The notes under the pieces: generated by a model
Seen by the model: only the letters and a program-made list of their open reading frames with translations
What the model was told of the DNA's origin: nothing
The model's database searches: none
Part shown: positions 63,142-64,000 of the stretch, one piece after another
Numbering within the stretch: position 1 is the stretch's first letter
Layout of the letters: the number at the start of each line of letters is the position of its first letter
Source: Lates calcarifer
Lineage: Eukaryota > Chordata > Actinopteri > Centropomidae
Direction of reading: 5' to 3'
DNA: 64,000 nucleotides
NCBI RefSeq assembly: GCF_001640805.2
Contig: NC_066833.1
Span: 9,986,473-10,050,472, forward strand
Made by a program: the position numbers and the translations under genes

Positions 63142-63248
63142 GGAACACATATCACTGAATCCAGTTAGCAAAGTGGATGGAATATTGGCAAAAATTTTCA
63201 TTTATAACATCCTTCAGCAAAGGCTTGATAGGTTACTCCTTGCGGTAC
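63142..63248 (+). repeat. Partner inverted repeat arm: intronic editing complementary sequence of adarb1
   Basis: This block lies in the intron upstream (in transcript order) of the adarb1 dsRBD exon. In the RNA its complement pairs with 62575-62681, leaving a loop of about 460 nt. The motif TTTATAACATCCT corresponds to TTTACAAGATCCT at the editing site. A dsRNA partner is what ADAR2 needs to edit its own intron, so this is interpreted as the editing complementary sequence. Confidence 0.8.
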
Positions 63249-64000
63249 TCAGGAGAAAGAGAGGCCGCAGTGTGCATGAGTGGGATTGTAGGTTGGGTTG
63301 AGGGAGTGCAGGGGAGGAGTGCAGGGGGGAGGAGCTGAGGACCAGGCAAACAGGAGAACACATCAAAGAGGCAGAAGGAGAAGACTCCACCTACTGCAGG
63401 ATCCTACAGGCTTGACTGGTGACACGGTGGGAGGTTAAACTGCTGTTTAGCCATTTTTGAAAGGAATGACTGTCGTATTTAAAATCTGAATTCAAGAGCT
63501 GTTTCTAATGAGGTGCCATTCATAAGACCCTGTGCCTCTGAGATTCCCCCCGCGGAGCTTGTCAGAGAGCACAGTGTTTTAAGTTGCAATATGTACTGAC
63601 ATGCTGCTACCATCTGCATACTACAACTGACACTTCTCAAGGCAAGAGAGAGAAAAAAACATTTCCTCCGATGATCAAGAACACAAAATGCATATTCTTC
63701 AGCTTATGAGCTCTGACAACATGCAGTGTTTTTGGTGTGTGCATGCACTCTGCAAATTGGTGTGGAGTTTTGCAAATAAACATAATGACAAGGGAACGCA
63801 GGGACAGTGTTACTGTGCACAACAGGAGCCAAGAGCTATCACTATCTATCAGAATGGTGACAGGTGAAATTTGTAGATTGGACAGGGACACAATCTCAAC
63901 GACCTTTAATCACCACAGATGCTGTAGCATGAGCTTAGTGACTTTAGCTGTGGTGGAAAATGGTCTCAGACTAAAGTTAAATAAGGACTTGGACTCTCAT
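63249..64000 (-). other. 5' intron sequence of adarb1
   Basis: No exon with a start codon and matching phase (one base left over at its donor) was found here on the minus strand. A purine-rich stretch lies near 63300-63400. The first coding exon is presumed to be outside the window. Confidence 0.5.

Noticed and set aside
1..64000. CRISPR arrays, insertion sequences, operons or prophage
   Set aside because: None seen; all organised genes are spliced vertebrate genes and the repeats are microsatellites or retrotransposon fossils.

Overview
This is a vertebrate nuclear window, almost certainly from a teleost fish. It has compact introns with GT/AG borders, many (CA)n and (TG)n microsatellites, non-LTR retrotransposon tails, and four genes that could be read exon by exon as clear vertebrate orthologues. 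Nothing bacterial, viral or plasmid-like was seen.

Layout, left to right. Positions 1-6060 appear to hold the 5' part of an unidentified minus-strand gene: a CpG-rich promoter with NRF-1 and ETS-type sites near 6.0 kb and two likely 5' exons (about 5939-6010 and 4744-4809). Positions 6.1-13.2 kb are intergenic, with microsatellites, possible conserved non-coding blocks and a LINE fossil near 11.1 kb. asb1 (ankyrin repeat and SOCS box protein 1, minus strand, 5 coding exons) lies at 13182-16955. traf3ip1 (IFT54, minus strand, 17 coding exons) lies at 21220-36825. An anterior-gradient family gene (agr, plus strand, 7 coding exons plus a likely non-coding first exon) lies at 37.55-41.56 kb and starts head-to-head with traf3ip1. 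Positions 41.6-48.6 kb are intergenic with no credible gene. adarb1 (ADAR2, minus strand) occupies 51821-62569 with 8 coding exons; its first coding exon is not seen and probably lies beyond 64 kb.

All exon joins were checked for phase. They give complete proteins of 352 aa (Asb1), 650 aa (Traf3ip1) and 162 aa (Agr), and 688 complete codons of Adarb1 that end in a normal C-terminus. Asb1 should act in a Cullin-5 ubiquitin ligase, Traf3ip1 in ciliary intraflagellar transport complex B, Agr in the ER as a PDI-like protein, and Adarb1 in the nucleus as an A-to-I editing enzyme. They are neighbours rather than a shared pathway. traf3ip1 followed by asb1 in the same direction matches human 2q37, while ADARB1 is on human chromosome 21, so the block differs from the human arrangement.

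The most striking signal is just upstream of the large adarb1 exon. An AA dinucleotide lies so that splicing there would add exactly 47 nt, as in the known mammalian ADAR2 self-editing switch. About 460 bp upstream in the intron there is a roughly 107-bp inverted copy of this region that can fold into the required duplex. Using the 47-nt segment shifts the frame and ends translation before the first dsRNA-binding domain. This looks like a complete fish version of ADAR2 negative autoregulation.
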